This document shows, in pieces, positions 8,679-17,460 of a stretch of DNA of 17,460 nt (the stretch's first letter is position 1; each line of letters opens with the position of its first letter). The translations under genes and the position numbers were made by a program. Origin of the DNA: DATNIC01 sp035604635 (GTDB lineage Bacteria; Vulcanimicrobiota; Vulcanimicrobiia; Vulcanimicrobiales; Vulcanimicrobiaceae); assembly GCA_035604635.1 (NCBI GenBank), contig DATNIC010000101.1, positions 1-17,460 on the forward strand, in the 5' to 3' direction. The notes under the pieces are model-generated. The model did not search any database and was not told the origin of the DNA. It was given only the letters and a program-made list of their open reading frames with translations.

Positions 8679-9657
8679 GCCCGAGCAACGACGCCGCGTT
8701 CCCTGCTACGATCGCGCGCACGTCGTCGTCGGTTAACGATGCGCTTTCGGCGATGAATCCCACGGGATCCGCATCTCCGACGGGATAGTCGCTCCCGAGA
8801 ACGATTCGATCGGCGCCGACGATCCGCACGAGCGTGTCGAGGGCCGTCGAATCGTAGACGCACGTGTCATAGAAGAAGCTGCGAAGATACTCGCTCGGCT
8901 TGCGCGAGATGTTCTTCATCGTCTGCGGTTGCATCTTGACGTTGCGATCCATCCGGCCCATGTAATGAGGGAAATACCCGCCTCCGTGAGAGATGACGAT
9001 TTTGAGCCCGGGGAAGGCGTCGAAGGTGCCCTCGTAGATCAGCGAGGCCATCACCTTCGCCTCCTCAATCGACTGACCCAAGGAATTCCACAGTGCAAAC
9101 TGCTGGAACCACGGATCCTGCACGCCTTCGGGATGAACGAACACGACGAGATCGCGAGCGTGTACCGCCTCCCAGAAGGGTCGAAAGCGCGGCGCGCCGA
9201 GGTACTCGTCGCCGACGCGGCTCGGCGCGTTGACCACCCGCAGCCCCAGTTCGTCGACCGCGCGCGTAAGCTCGCCCAGCGCCACATCGAGGTCCTGCAG
9301 CGGGAGCGTGAACGACCCGACGAAGCGGCCCGGATACGCCCGCACCCACTCCGCGATCGTGTCGTTGAGCCGCTGCACGAGCGCAAGCTCTTCGCGCGGC
9401 TCGGCCCACGACGTGGTTTCGATCACGGTCCCCGATGTCACGACGCTCGCGCCGATTCCGCGCGCATCCATGTCCTCGATCTGCGGCGCGGGATCCATCA
9501 TCTTGCGGTTGAACTCGACCGCGCGCGGATCGACGGCCGTCCGCTTTCCGAAGCCGGAGAGGACCGAATGGGCGGCGCAGCGCTCGAAAACGCTTTTCTC
9601 CAACATATGGACGTGGAAATCGATCGCCGCCGGAAGGTCCGCAACTAACCGTGCCAT
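8632..9657 (-). CDS. ACMSD-family amidohydrolase (metal-dependent TIM barrel)
   Basis: A 341-residue amidohydrolase-2 enzyme. Likely metal ligands are visible: His15 and His17 in AIDFHVH, His175 in VVFVHPEG, His224 in IVISHGGG and Asp290 in IVLGSDYPVG. It ends with the usual GNAASLLGL segment plus a 14-residue tail. The family includes 2-amino-3-carboxymuconate-semialdehyde decarboxylase, resorcylate and 5-carboxyvanillate decarboxylases, and related hydratases, so decarboxylation or hydrolysis of an aromatic-derived acid is plausible. The reading frame stays open another 210 codons upstream, but that part runs antisense to the GlcG-like gene and looks non-biological. The ATG at 9657, ten residues before the IDFHVH motif, is chosen, although the Shine-Dalgarno is weak. 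Its tail runs antisense into the end of the binding-protein gene. Confidence 0.87.
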   Translation of the reverse strand: MARLVADLPAAIDFHVHMLEKSVFERCAAHSVLSGFGKRTAVDPRAVEFNRKMMDPAPQIEDMDARGIGASVVTSGTVIETTSWAEPREELALVQRLNDTIAEWVRAYPGRFVGSFTLPLQDLDVALGELTRAVDELGLRVVNAPSRVGDEYLGAPRFRPFWEAVHARDLVVFVHPEGVQDPWFQQFALWNSLGQSIEEAKVMASLIYEGTFDAFPGLKIVISHGGGYFPHYMGRMDRNVKMQPQTMKNISRKPSEYLRSFFYDTCVYDSTALDTLVRIVGADRIVLGSDYPVGDADPVGFIAESASLTDDDVRAIVAGNAASLLGLSDPRYTRVPTPGRP

Positions 9658-9678
9658 GAACCCGTCGCTTTGCAAGTG

Positions 9679-10680
9679 ATGAAGCAAGTCCCCCTCGACG
9701 CGGGGAGCGCCGTCCTCACCCTTGCGCAAGCTCGCGCGATGATTCGGCGTGCCGTCGACAAGGCCGAAGAGCTTGCGCAAACCGGCTCGTTCGTCGTGGT
9801 GAACGAAGGCGGGATCGTGATTTCGGCGTCCCGGATGGACGGCGCGGGGTCGATCGGCATCGGGATCTCGCGCGCGAAGGCATATGAAGCCGCCGCAAAT
9901 CACGAGACCTCGGCCCAGTTCGCCGAACGGATGTACAGCCGGCCTCCCGGCGTCTACGCCTCTTATCAGGAGATCCTGCGCGACAAGCCGTTTCCGGGAC
10001 CCGGCGCCGTCCCGATCCGGGAAGGCGGCGGCGTCGTCGGCGCGATCTCGACCGGCGCGGAACTCGGCCCGTTCCTCAAGTTCGACGGGGTCCCGCCGGA
10101 GAATTTCATCGTCCACGGACGCCCCGCGAACGCCGAGGACCTGATCATATCGTACGCGATCGGGCTGAGCGCGTACGCTCCGCAGCACGGCGACGACGCC
10201 GCGCGCTGGCGCGAGGCGTACGGGACCCTCCCCGATTCGTTTCCCGAAGGGCACGGGTTCGACGAGGCGCCGCCGGCAAGCCGGCAACCACGCTTGGACG
10301 CAGCGATCGCGCTGGTCGACTCAGCGTTCGCGCGAGCGCACCGGCGCGGTGCACGTATCGCGGTCGTCGTCGCCGACCGCAACGGTGACCTGATTCAGCA
10401 GGACCGCATGGACGGTGCTGCGCCGATGACGCCGGACCTGGCCGAGGCGAAGGCGGCGACGGCCGTGAACTTTCGCTGTCCGAGCGCGGCCGTGCGCAAC
10501 TGGGCGCGTGAATCGCCGCAGTTGGCGACGCTCTTGCGCTTTCCGTTCCTTCCGCTCCCCGGGGGTATCCCAATCTTCCGCGGCAACGAAATCGTCGGCG
10601 CGATCGGCGTCGCCGGGTGTAAGACGCCCGAGCGCGACGAGGAGATCGCGTCGGCAGCCCTCGCCGACCACTCGCTATAA
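9679..10680 (+). CDS. Tandem two-domain GlcG/HbpS (DUF336) protein
   Basis: A 333-residue protein with two copies of the GlcG/HbpS (heme-degrading or corrin-binding, DUF336) fold. Copy 1 spans about residues 13-130, with LTLAQARAMIRRAV, FVVVNEGGIVISASRMDGA, SRAKAYEAA and FPGPGAVPIREGGGVVGAISTG. Copy 2 spans about 205-330, with RLDAAIALVDSAFARA, IAVVVADRNGDLIQQDRMDGA, AEAKAATAVNF and LPLPGGIPIFRGNEIVGAIGVAG. Single-domain members of about 130-150 residues are usual, so this is an internal duplication or fusion with a roughly 75-residue linker. The ATG at 9679 is preferred over in-frame GTG 9676 and TTG 9670. No strong Shine-Dalgarno is seen. GlcG-like genes often sit beside catabolic enzymes, with unproven function. 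It shares a very short divergent gap with the amidohydrolase gene and lies upstream of the Rieske gene. Confidence 0.83.
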   Translation: MKQVPLDAGSAVLTLAQARAMIRRAVDKAEELAQTGSFVVVNEGGIVISASRMDGAGSIGIGISRAKAYEAAANHETSAQFAERMYSRPPGVYASYQEILRDKPFPGPGAVPIREGGGVVGAISTGAELGPFLKFDGVPPENFIVHGRPANAEDLIISYAIGLSAYAPQHGDDAARWREAYGTLPDSFPEGHGFDEAPPASRQPRLDAAIALVDSAFARAHRRGARIAVVVADRNGDLIQQDRMDGAAPMTPDLAEAKAATAVNFRCPSAAVRNWARESPQLATLLRFPFLPLPGGIPIFRGNEIVGAIGVAGCKTPERDEEIASAALADHSL

Positions 10681-10818
10681 ACGTAGCAGTACGCGCGCTG
10701 GAGGCGCGCGACGGTGACAAATCAGGTTCCCAAACCAAAATGTTCTAAAACGTTGCAGCACGCGCGCCGGAGGCGCGCGACGGTGACAGATCAGGTTCCC
10801 AGACCGAAATGTTGTAAA
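10681..10818 (+). repeat. Two tandem copies of a 69-bp hairpin-bearing repeat
   Basis: Copy 1 is 10681-10749 and copy 2 is 10750-10818; I count 62 of 69 bases identical. Each has an 8-bp stem with GGA loop. In copy 2 (10761-10768 with 10772-10779) all eight pairs are Watson-Crick. In copy 1 (10692-10699 with 10703-10710) one closing pair is T-G, so the difference keeps pairing. The shared core after the stem contains GGTGACA and ATCAGGTTCCC. The block starts directly after the GlcG-like stop codon, and the last copy runs into the Rieske Shine-Dalgarno. Confidence 0.9.
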
Positions 10819-10823
10819 AGGAG
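10818..10823 (+). promoter_or_regulatory. Shine-Dalgarno of the Rieske oxygenase gene
   Basis: AAGGAG lies nine bases upstream of the ATG at 10833. It is the strongest ribosome binding site seen in the window and fixes the start. Its first base is also the last base of the second 69-bp repeat copy. Confidence 0.8.
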
Positions 10824-10832
10824 CTCATCACC

Positions 10833-12041
10833 ATGGCCACCGTTCTACGCGACGCCAAGATCTCGCCCGACGCCCAGGACTTCACCGACTTCGCGCATAC
10901 CGGTCCGGGGACGCTCGCGGGGCGTTACATGCGCAGCTTCTGGCAACCCGTCACGCTGAGCGCAAGGCTACAAGCCGGTCGCGCGCTCCCGTTGCGCATC
11001 ATGAGTCAGAACTTCACGCTCTACCGCGGGGAGGGCGGCGAAGTGCACTGCATCGACTTGCATTGCGCGCATCGCGGGACGCAGTTGGCTGCCGGGTGGG
11101 TCGAGGGCGACTGCATCCGCTGTCCGTACCACGGCTGGAAGTACGATGGGACCGGGCAGTGCGTCGAGCAGCCGCTCGAAGGCCGGGAGAGCACCTATTA
11201 TCAGAAGGTCAAAATCGGCGGCTATCCGGCGCGGGATTACCTGGGTGCGATCTTCGTGTACTTCGGTGAGGGCAAACCGCCGGAGTTCCCGCGGTATCCC
11301 GAATGGGAGAACGCCAAGCTCGTCGTCCCGCTGATGAACACGCGGCCCTGCAACTTCTTCCAAAACGTCGAGAACTACGTCGACGAGGGGCACTTGGCGT
11401 TCACGCATCGGACGTCGGCGTTCACGCAAGCAGCGCTCGACAAGCTGCCGACGCTCTCGGCCGAAGAGACGCCGTGGGGCGTGACGTGTGTGGCGATGCG
11501 CGAGGGTAGGCGCCGCGCGACGTGCTTGGGGATGCCGAATATCGGCATGTTCGCCGTCCATCCCGACAACATCCGCAAGCCCGGCGAGGAAGAGACGAAC
11601 AAATCTGAAGCGGCGTGGCAGGAGTTCCTCGACTATCGCGTCCCGATCGACGACGAGAATCACATCGAGTTCCACTTGGTCCACGTCCACCTCGCGAGCG
11701 ACGTCGTCGACGAAGCCTATGCGCAGCGCTGGAAGCAATTCGCGAACGCCGAGGAGGAAGGTCACAAGGTCGCGCAGGCGGTGTTGCGCGGCGAGATCCC
11801 GTACGACGACATCCCAAAGCTGTGCCACCACGTCCCGCTCGCGCAAGACGAAGTTTGCCAAGCGGGCCAGGGCGCAATCGCCGATCGCCGTAAGGACGTC
11901 GAACACCTCGGGCGTTCCGACGTAGCGATCATAACGCTGCGTAAGCTCTGGAGCACGGAGCTGAAGGCCCTCGCCGAAGGCCGCCCGTTGCGCAAGTTCT
12001 CCCGTCCCGAAGGGATGTTGCCGGAAGCCGGCGGGATGTAA
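10833..12041 (+). CDS. Rieske non-heme iron oxygenase, alpha subunit
   Basis: A 402-residue ring-hydroxylating or O-demethylating oxygenase. The Rieske centre is C-x-H-x16-C-x2-H: Cys78, His80, Cys97 and His100 (CAHRGTQ...CPYHGW). The catalytic domain has the mononuclear iron signature NVENYVDEGHLAFTH (Asp184, His187, His192). The opening GTLAGRYMRSFWQPV resembles phthalate-, vanillate- and LigXa-type oxygenases, which hydroxylate or demethylate aromatic acids. Length is normal for this single-component-oxygenase group. No reductase or dedicated ferredoxin gene adjoins it. The start is fixed by AAGGAG upstream. The gene ends 16 bases from the convergent ribF stop, with no terminator hairpin between them. 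The substrate is unknown. Aromatic or methoxylated-aromatic chemistry is an inference from family and from the neighbouring amidohydrolase. Confidence 0.9.
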   Translation: MATVLRDAKISPDAQDFTDFAHTGPGTLAGRYMRSFWQPVTLSARLQAGRALPLRIMSQNFTLYRGEGGEVHCIDLHCAHRGTQLAAGWVEGDCIRCPYHGWKYDGTGQCVEQPLEGRESTYYQKVKIGGYPARDYLGAIFVYFGEGKPPEFPRYPEWENAKLVVPLMNTRPCNFFQNVENYVDEGHLAFTHRTSAFTQAALDKLPTLSAEETPWGVTCVAMREGRRRATCLGMPNIGMFAVHPDNIRKPGEEETNKSEAAWQEFLDYRVPIDDENHIEFHLVHVHLASDVVDEAYAQRWKQFANAEEEGHKVAQAVLRGEIPYDDIPKLCHHVPLAQDEVCQAGQGAIADRRKDVEHLGRSDVAIITLRKLWSTELKALAEGRPLRKFSRPEGMLPEAGGM

Positions 12042-12057
12042 CGCGTCGCGAACACGC

Positions 12058-12978
12058 CTAGGGCGAGAGCGTCGGAAACGCGACGGCCGCGGCGTCTGCG
12101 ACCATCTGCTCGCGCAATTCGTCGGCGGACGCGAAACGGCGCTGTTCGCGAACGAAGCACATGTCGCGTATCACCAGCGCGTCTCCATAGATGGAGCGGT
12201 TGAAGTCATGTATCCAGACTTCGACCGTGCGTCTCGCGCCGTCAAAGGTCGGATTGGTTCCGATGGAGACCAGGCCGCGGTAGTCGCGCCCGTCATGGCG
12301 CGCAACGACGGAATACACGCCGTCCTTGGGCAGCAGTTTTTCCGGGCTGACGGCGAGGTTCGCCGTGGGAAAGCCGAGATCGTGCCCTCGTCCGGCGCCG
12401 AGCACGACCCGCCCTTCGATCGAATACGAAGCTCCAAGCAAGGCGTTGACGAGCTCGACCTGCCCCTGCAATAGAGCTTCGCGAACGCGGGTGCTCGAAA
12501 CGCGCGTTCCGTCGTGCTTGAGGTTCGGGACCGCAACGAAGGTAACGCCGAGAGCGCTCAGTTGCGCCGCGGCGTCGTCGATGCCGCCCGCGCGGCCCTT
12601 ACCGTAGCGGAAATTCTCGCCGACGACGATGGCACGCGCGTGCAGCGTCGCGTGCAGTACGTCCGCGATGAACGCCTGCGGCGTGAGCGACGCCAAGCTC
12701 GCATCGAACGGCAGCAGATACAGCTCCTCGATCCCGGCCTCCGCAAGCGCGTTGATGCGCTCTTCCGTCGTCGCAATCAATGCCGGTTCGTCTCCCGGAC
12801 GCAAGAAGGCGGTCGGATGATTGCGAAACGTCAGCACCGCGGCCCTATATCCGGGTTTGCGCAAGCGCAAAAGCGTGCGCACGATTTCACGGTGGCCGAG
12901 GTGATAGCCGTCGAAGAAACCGATCGCGACGACGACCGGCGGCCCCACGCGTTCCGTCAGCCCATGACGGATCTTCAC
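12058..12978 (-). CDS. ribF: Bifunctional riboflavin kinase/FAD synthetase
   Basis: A 306-residue RibF, which phosphorylates riboflavin to FMN and adenylylates it to FAD. The N-terminal nucleotidyltransferase has GFFDGYHLGH (residues 20-29), VVGENFRYGKGRAGG and SSTRVREAL (161-169). The C-terminal kinase has GRGHDLGFPTANL (196-208), GVYSVV, IGTNPTF and VEVWIHDF (252-259). Length is standard. The start is GTG at 12978, overlapping the truB stop by four bases (GTGA), with AAAGG upstream at reasonable spacing. The last gene of the infB operon in this window. Given several flavoproteins nearby its presence is not surprising, but the position is the usual one after truB. No FMN riboswitch-like leader is seen. 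Confidence 0.96.
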   Translation of the reverse strand: MKIRHGLTERVGPPVVVAIGFFDGYHLGHREIVRTLLRLRKPGYRAAVLTFRNHPTAFLRPGDEPALIATTEERINALAEAGIEELYLLPFDASLASLTPQAFIADVLHATLHARAIVVGENFRYGKGRAGGIDDAAAQLSALGVTFVAVPNLKHDGTRVSSTRVREALLQGQVELVNALLGASYSIEGRVVLGAGRGHDLGFPTANLAVSPEKLLPKDGVYSVVARHDGRDYRGLVSIGTNPTFDGARRTVEVWIHDFNRSIYGDALVIRDMCFVREQRRFASADELREQMVADAAAVAFPTLSP

Positions 12979-13844
12979 ACAAAGACCTTTCGCGGTGCGA
13001 GTAGCGTGCCAAGCGTCTCACCGACACCGACGAGCACGCGAGCCGAGTCGCGCACGAAGACGTGCTTGTCGCCCGAGCCGCCGTCGAGCGGGACGATGCG
13101 GCCCAAGCGAAAGTCCGACGCGGCGCGCTGGTCGAGGACGATCGTCGGAAACGGGATGACGTGCTCGGGCGCGATCAGCGCGCCTTCCGGGTTCTCGATC
13201 ACGTCTTCTAACAAGACGCTCTCCGAGAGAAGAAACGGCCCTGACGCCTCGCGTAAGAGCGCGCCCATGTGGGCGGCAACGCCGATCGAGCGTCCCAAGT
13301 CCTCGCACAAGGTCCGAATGTACGTGCCTTCGCTGCACGCGACACGTAGACGGAGCGCCGCCGGTTCGCGTCCCAAGAGCGTGATCGCGTAGATCGTCAC
13401 CGTCCGCTTGCGCCGTTCGACCGTTTTCCCCATGCGCGCCAGATCGTACAGCCGCATCCCGCCGTGATGGACGGCCGAGAACATCGGCGGGATCTGCTCG
13501 ATCCGTCCGATGAATGACGGCAGCGCGGCGTTCAAGCGGGTGACCGCGTCGTCGGGGACGCTCGAGGTCGCGACCGTCTCTCCGGATCCGTCGGCGGTCG
13601 TCGTCATCCGTCCGAGCACGAGCGTACAGACATAGGCCTTGCGCCGGTCTTCGATCAGCGGTATGAGCCGCGTCGCCTTCCCGAGCGCAAGCGGCAGCAC
13701 GCCCGCTGCCTGCGGATCGAGCGTCCCGACATGGCCCACGGCGAGTCGCCCCTCAACGCGCGACGAGTAGATGCGCCGCACGCGCGCACCGAGCTGCGTC
13801 GATGACGGCCCCGGCGGCTTGAAGAGGTTGACGAAACCGAGCAT
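12975..13844 (-). CDS. truB: tRNA pseudouridine-55 synthase
   Basis: A 289-residue TruB, which converts U55 of tRNA to pseudouridine. Catalytic Asp43 lies in GHVGTLDPQAAGVLPL, preceded by the family opening LGFVNLFKPPGPSSTQ. Also visible are KAYVCTLVLG, FIGRIEQIPPMFSAVHHGG and the EGTYIRTLCEDLG RNA-contact loop. Length is normal. It lies between nrnA (37-base gap) and ribF (4-base overlap), the usual order in many bacteria. The ATG at 13844 fits the expected N-terminus. The ribosome binding site is weak, so coupling to upstream translation is likely. Confidence 0.96.
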   Translation of the reverse strand: MLGFVNLFKPPGPSSTQLGARVRRIYSSRVEGRLAVGHVGTLDPQAAGVLPLALGKATRLIPLIEDRRKAYVCTLVLGRMTTTADGSGETVATSSVPDDAVTRLNAALPSFIGRIEQIPPMFSAVHHGGMRLYDLARMGKTVERRKRTVTIYAITLLGREPAALRLRVACSEGTYIRTLCEDLGRSIGVAAHMGALLREASGPFLLSESVLLEDVIENPEGALIAPEHVIPFPTIVLDQRAASDFRLGRIVPLDGGSGDKHVFVRDSARVLVGVGETLGTLLAPRKVFV

Positions 13845-13881
13845 TCGATCCAGTCCCAGACCTAGGGAGTCGTTGGCTTCG

Positions 13882-14859
13882 TCAGAGCCCAGCCTTTTTC
13901 AGCGCCGCGCGCACCCCGGCGATCGCCGCTTGCCGATCGCCGGGATAGGTGAGGCCTGAAGCCATGAAATGTCCGCCGCCGCCCAGCGTGGCTGCGACCG
14001 CTTGGACGTTGATCCGTCCGCTTGAACGCAAACTCACTCGCACCGCTCCGTCGAAATCCTTAAACAAGGCAGCGACCTCCACGCCTTCAACCGCTCGCAG
14101 GTGGTTGACGATCTCCTCGGTATCCTCGCCGTCGCCGCCGGCATTCCCGAGCATCGCCTCGTCGACGTACGTCCAACAGTAGCGTCCATTTTCTTCCACC
14201 ACCGCGGCCGAGAGCGCGAGTCCGAGGAGACGCTGCGCCGCGAAGCGTTTGTTTGCGAAGATCTGCTCGGTGATTTCGTACTTGTCCGCACCGGCCTCCA
14301 TCAACATCGCCCCGGTTCGCAGGACGTTCGGGGTCGTGTTGTTGTGCATGAATCCGCCGGTGTCGGTCATGATGCACGTGAGCAAACAGGTTGCGACCGG
14401 CGCACTGATCGCCAGGCCCATCGCTTGCAGGAGTAAGAGCACGCAGGAACCGGTCGACGCCTCACTGTCGATGATGTAGTTGAGGGCGCCGAAGCGCTCG
14501 TTGCCCAGATGATGATCGATGTTGAGAATGTTCTTGCGCTCGACCGGCGGCAAGTACTCGCCGGCTCGAGCGGCGTTGCTCATGTCGCCGAAGACGAAAA
14601 GCGCATCCGCCGGCAGATCGGCCGGTAGATCGCGCGAAACGAACTCCGTATCAGGCAGAAACTGCAAATTGCGGGGGACCGCATCTTGCTGGAAGTAATA
14701 GACGCGCTTTCCGATCGCCTTGAGCGCAATCCCGAGCGCCAGCGCGGCCCCGAGCGTATCGCCATCGGGCTTGACGTGGCTGACCATGACAAACGTGGAG
14801 CGCTTGCGTAATTCGGCAACAACCTCGTCGGTCGTCGCCAAACGAATCTCCTCGATCAT
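13882..14859 (-). CDS. nrnA: DHH-family NanoRNase/pAp phosphatase
   Basis: A 325-residue DHH/DHHA1 phosphoesterase of the NrnA type, which degrades very short RNAs and dephosphorylates pAp. Motifs: HVKPDGDTLG (residues 28-37), FGDMSN (90-95), DHH (115-117) in NIDHHLGN, TDTGGF (165-170), and the C-terminal DHHA1 nucleotide-binding RSSGRINVQAVAATLGGGGH (278-297). Length is normal. The ATG at 14859 overlaps the rbfA stop (ATGA). An 11-bp inverted repeat lies in the last codons of the gene. The placement between rbfA and truB is common for bifunctional NrnA proteins. Confidence 0.92.
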   Translation of the reverse strand: MIEEIRLATTDEVVAELRKRSTFVMVSHVKPDGDTLGAALALGIALKAIGKRVYYFQQDAVPRNLQFLPDTEFVSRDLPADLPADALFVFGDMSNAARAGEYLPPVERKNILNIDHHLGNERFGALNYIIDSEASTGSCVLLLLQAMGLAISAPVATCLLTCIMTDTGGFMHNNTTPNVLRTGAMLMEAGADKYEITEQIFANKRFAAQRLLGLALSAAVVEENGRYCWTYVDEAMLGNAGGDGEDTEEIVNHLRAVEGVEVAALFKDFDGAVRVSLRSSGRINVQAVAATLGGGGHFMASGLTYPGDRQAAIAGVRAALKKAGL

Positions 14860-15200
14860 TCGCCGAGCGTCTTCGAGAGCGTTGCGCTGATCGCGATCGC
14901 TCGCTCCGTGGTTCGGTCCTCGACGAAATGCAGCTCGGGGACATGGCGCAGCTTCACGGCCGCTCCGACTTCGCCACGAATGAAGCGCGTCGCGCTCTCC
15001 AAAGCCTTCATCGTTTGAGCGGCGACATGACGGTCACCGATGATCGCGACGAAGACTTTGGCGGTGTGCAGATCTTGCGTGACTTCGACCCGCGTTACGG
15101 TCGTAAAGCCCATGCGCGGATCCGTGACGTCCTCGTCAATGATCTTCGCAATAGCACGCTGCAACTCATGATCGATGCGCTCGACCCTCTCGCGTTTCAC
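14856..15200 (-). CDS. rbfA: Ribosome-binding factor A
   Basis: A 114-residue RbfA, which helps mature the 30S subunit by acting on 16S rRNA. The family pattern is clear: KRERVERIDHELQRAIAKII at the N-terminus, DPRMGFTTVTRVEVTQDL, KVFVAIIGD, LRHVPELHFVED. The frame is open further upstream, but that part reads antisense-like and overlaps the infB C-terminus. The GTG at 15200 places the start at V/M-KRERVERI, eleven bases after the infB stop, with an AAGCGG-like site upstream, and gives the usual family length. It overlaps nrnA by four bases. Confidence 0.93.
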   Translation of the reverse strand: MKRERVERIDHELQRAIAKIIDEDVTDPRMGFTTVTRVEVTQDLHTAKVFVAIIGDRHVAAQTMKALESATRFIRGEVGAAVKLRHVPELHFVEDRTTERAIAISATLSKTLGE

Positions 15201-15211
15201 GGTAATGCCGC

Positions 15212-17460
<2,249 letters not shown>

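Noticed and set aside
9658..10287. Upstream extension of the amidohydrolase frame to a 551-residue protein
   Set aside because: The extra 210 codons lie antisense to the GlcG-like gene and show no family similarity. The amidohydrolase N-terminus is complete from the ATG at 9657.
10681..10818. CRISPR array
   Set aside because: The two units are directly adjacent, with no spacers, and the 69-base unit carries an internal hairpin; this is a tandem repeat.

Overview
The window is GC-rich bacterial chromosomal DNA with short intergenic gaps and frequent start/stop overlaps. It holds 16 protein genes, one of them cut by the right edge, and I saw no rRNA, tRNA, CRISPR array or insertion sequence. 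The housekeeping block infB-rbfA-nrnA-truB-ribF and a 7Fe ferredoxin show that it is chromosomal. GC richness, the Pro/Gly/Arg-rich IF2 linker and the general gene style suggest an uncultured, probably soil or rock-associated lineage such as Candidatus Eremiobacterota (WPS-2) or a relative. That placement is a low-confidence guess from style, not from a marker comparison.

Layout from left to right. (1) 1-94 holds GC-rich hairpins. (2) 95-4445, minus strand, is a compact operon: class I methyltransferase, geranylgeranyl-reductase-like flavoprotein, SRPBCC cyclase-like protein, FabF-like ketosynthase, and a shrunken relative of CoxM/xanthine dehydrogenase FAD subunits. The first four overlap by 8, 4 and 4 bases. 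It looks like a small polyketide or aromatic-lipid pathway that lacks its carrier protein here. (3) 4545-4790, minus, is a ferredoxin gene with its own intrinsic terminator (4493-4519), which separates it from the operon. (4) 4987-8678, plus, holds a secreted SIMPL-domain protein, an unusual Clp-type double-AAA ATPase with an N-terminal zinc ribbon and membrane helix, and a NitT/TauT-type solute-binding protein. (5) 8632-12041 holds genes with a xenobiotic or aromatic-degradation flavour: an ACMSD-type amidohydrolase (minus), a tandem two-domain GlcG/HbpS protein and a Rieske oxygenase (plus). A 69-bp tandem repeat lies just upstream of the oxygenase. (6) 12058-17460, minus, is the translation and cofactor operon, transcribed infB, rbfA, nrnA, truB, ribF.

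How the genes fit together. The left operon probably makes and tailors one product: the ketosynthase condenses, the SRPBCC protein folds or cyclises, the flavoprotein oxidises or reduces, and the methyltransferase methylates. The middle plus-strand genes suggest envelope stress or protein quality control (SIMPL and the membrane-anchored ATPase), then uptake of a small molecule (binding protein) that the amidohydrolase and Rieske oxygenase could process. No permease, transporter ATPase, Rieske reductase or acyl carrier protein is present, so each pathway must recruit partners from elsewhere. The most unusual items are the Clp-like ATPase without a visible ClpP-docking loop, the FAD-subunit relative that lacks its main FAD-binding segment, and the hairpin-bearing 69-bp tandem repeat.
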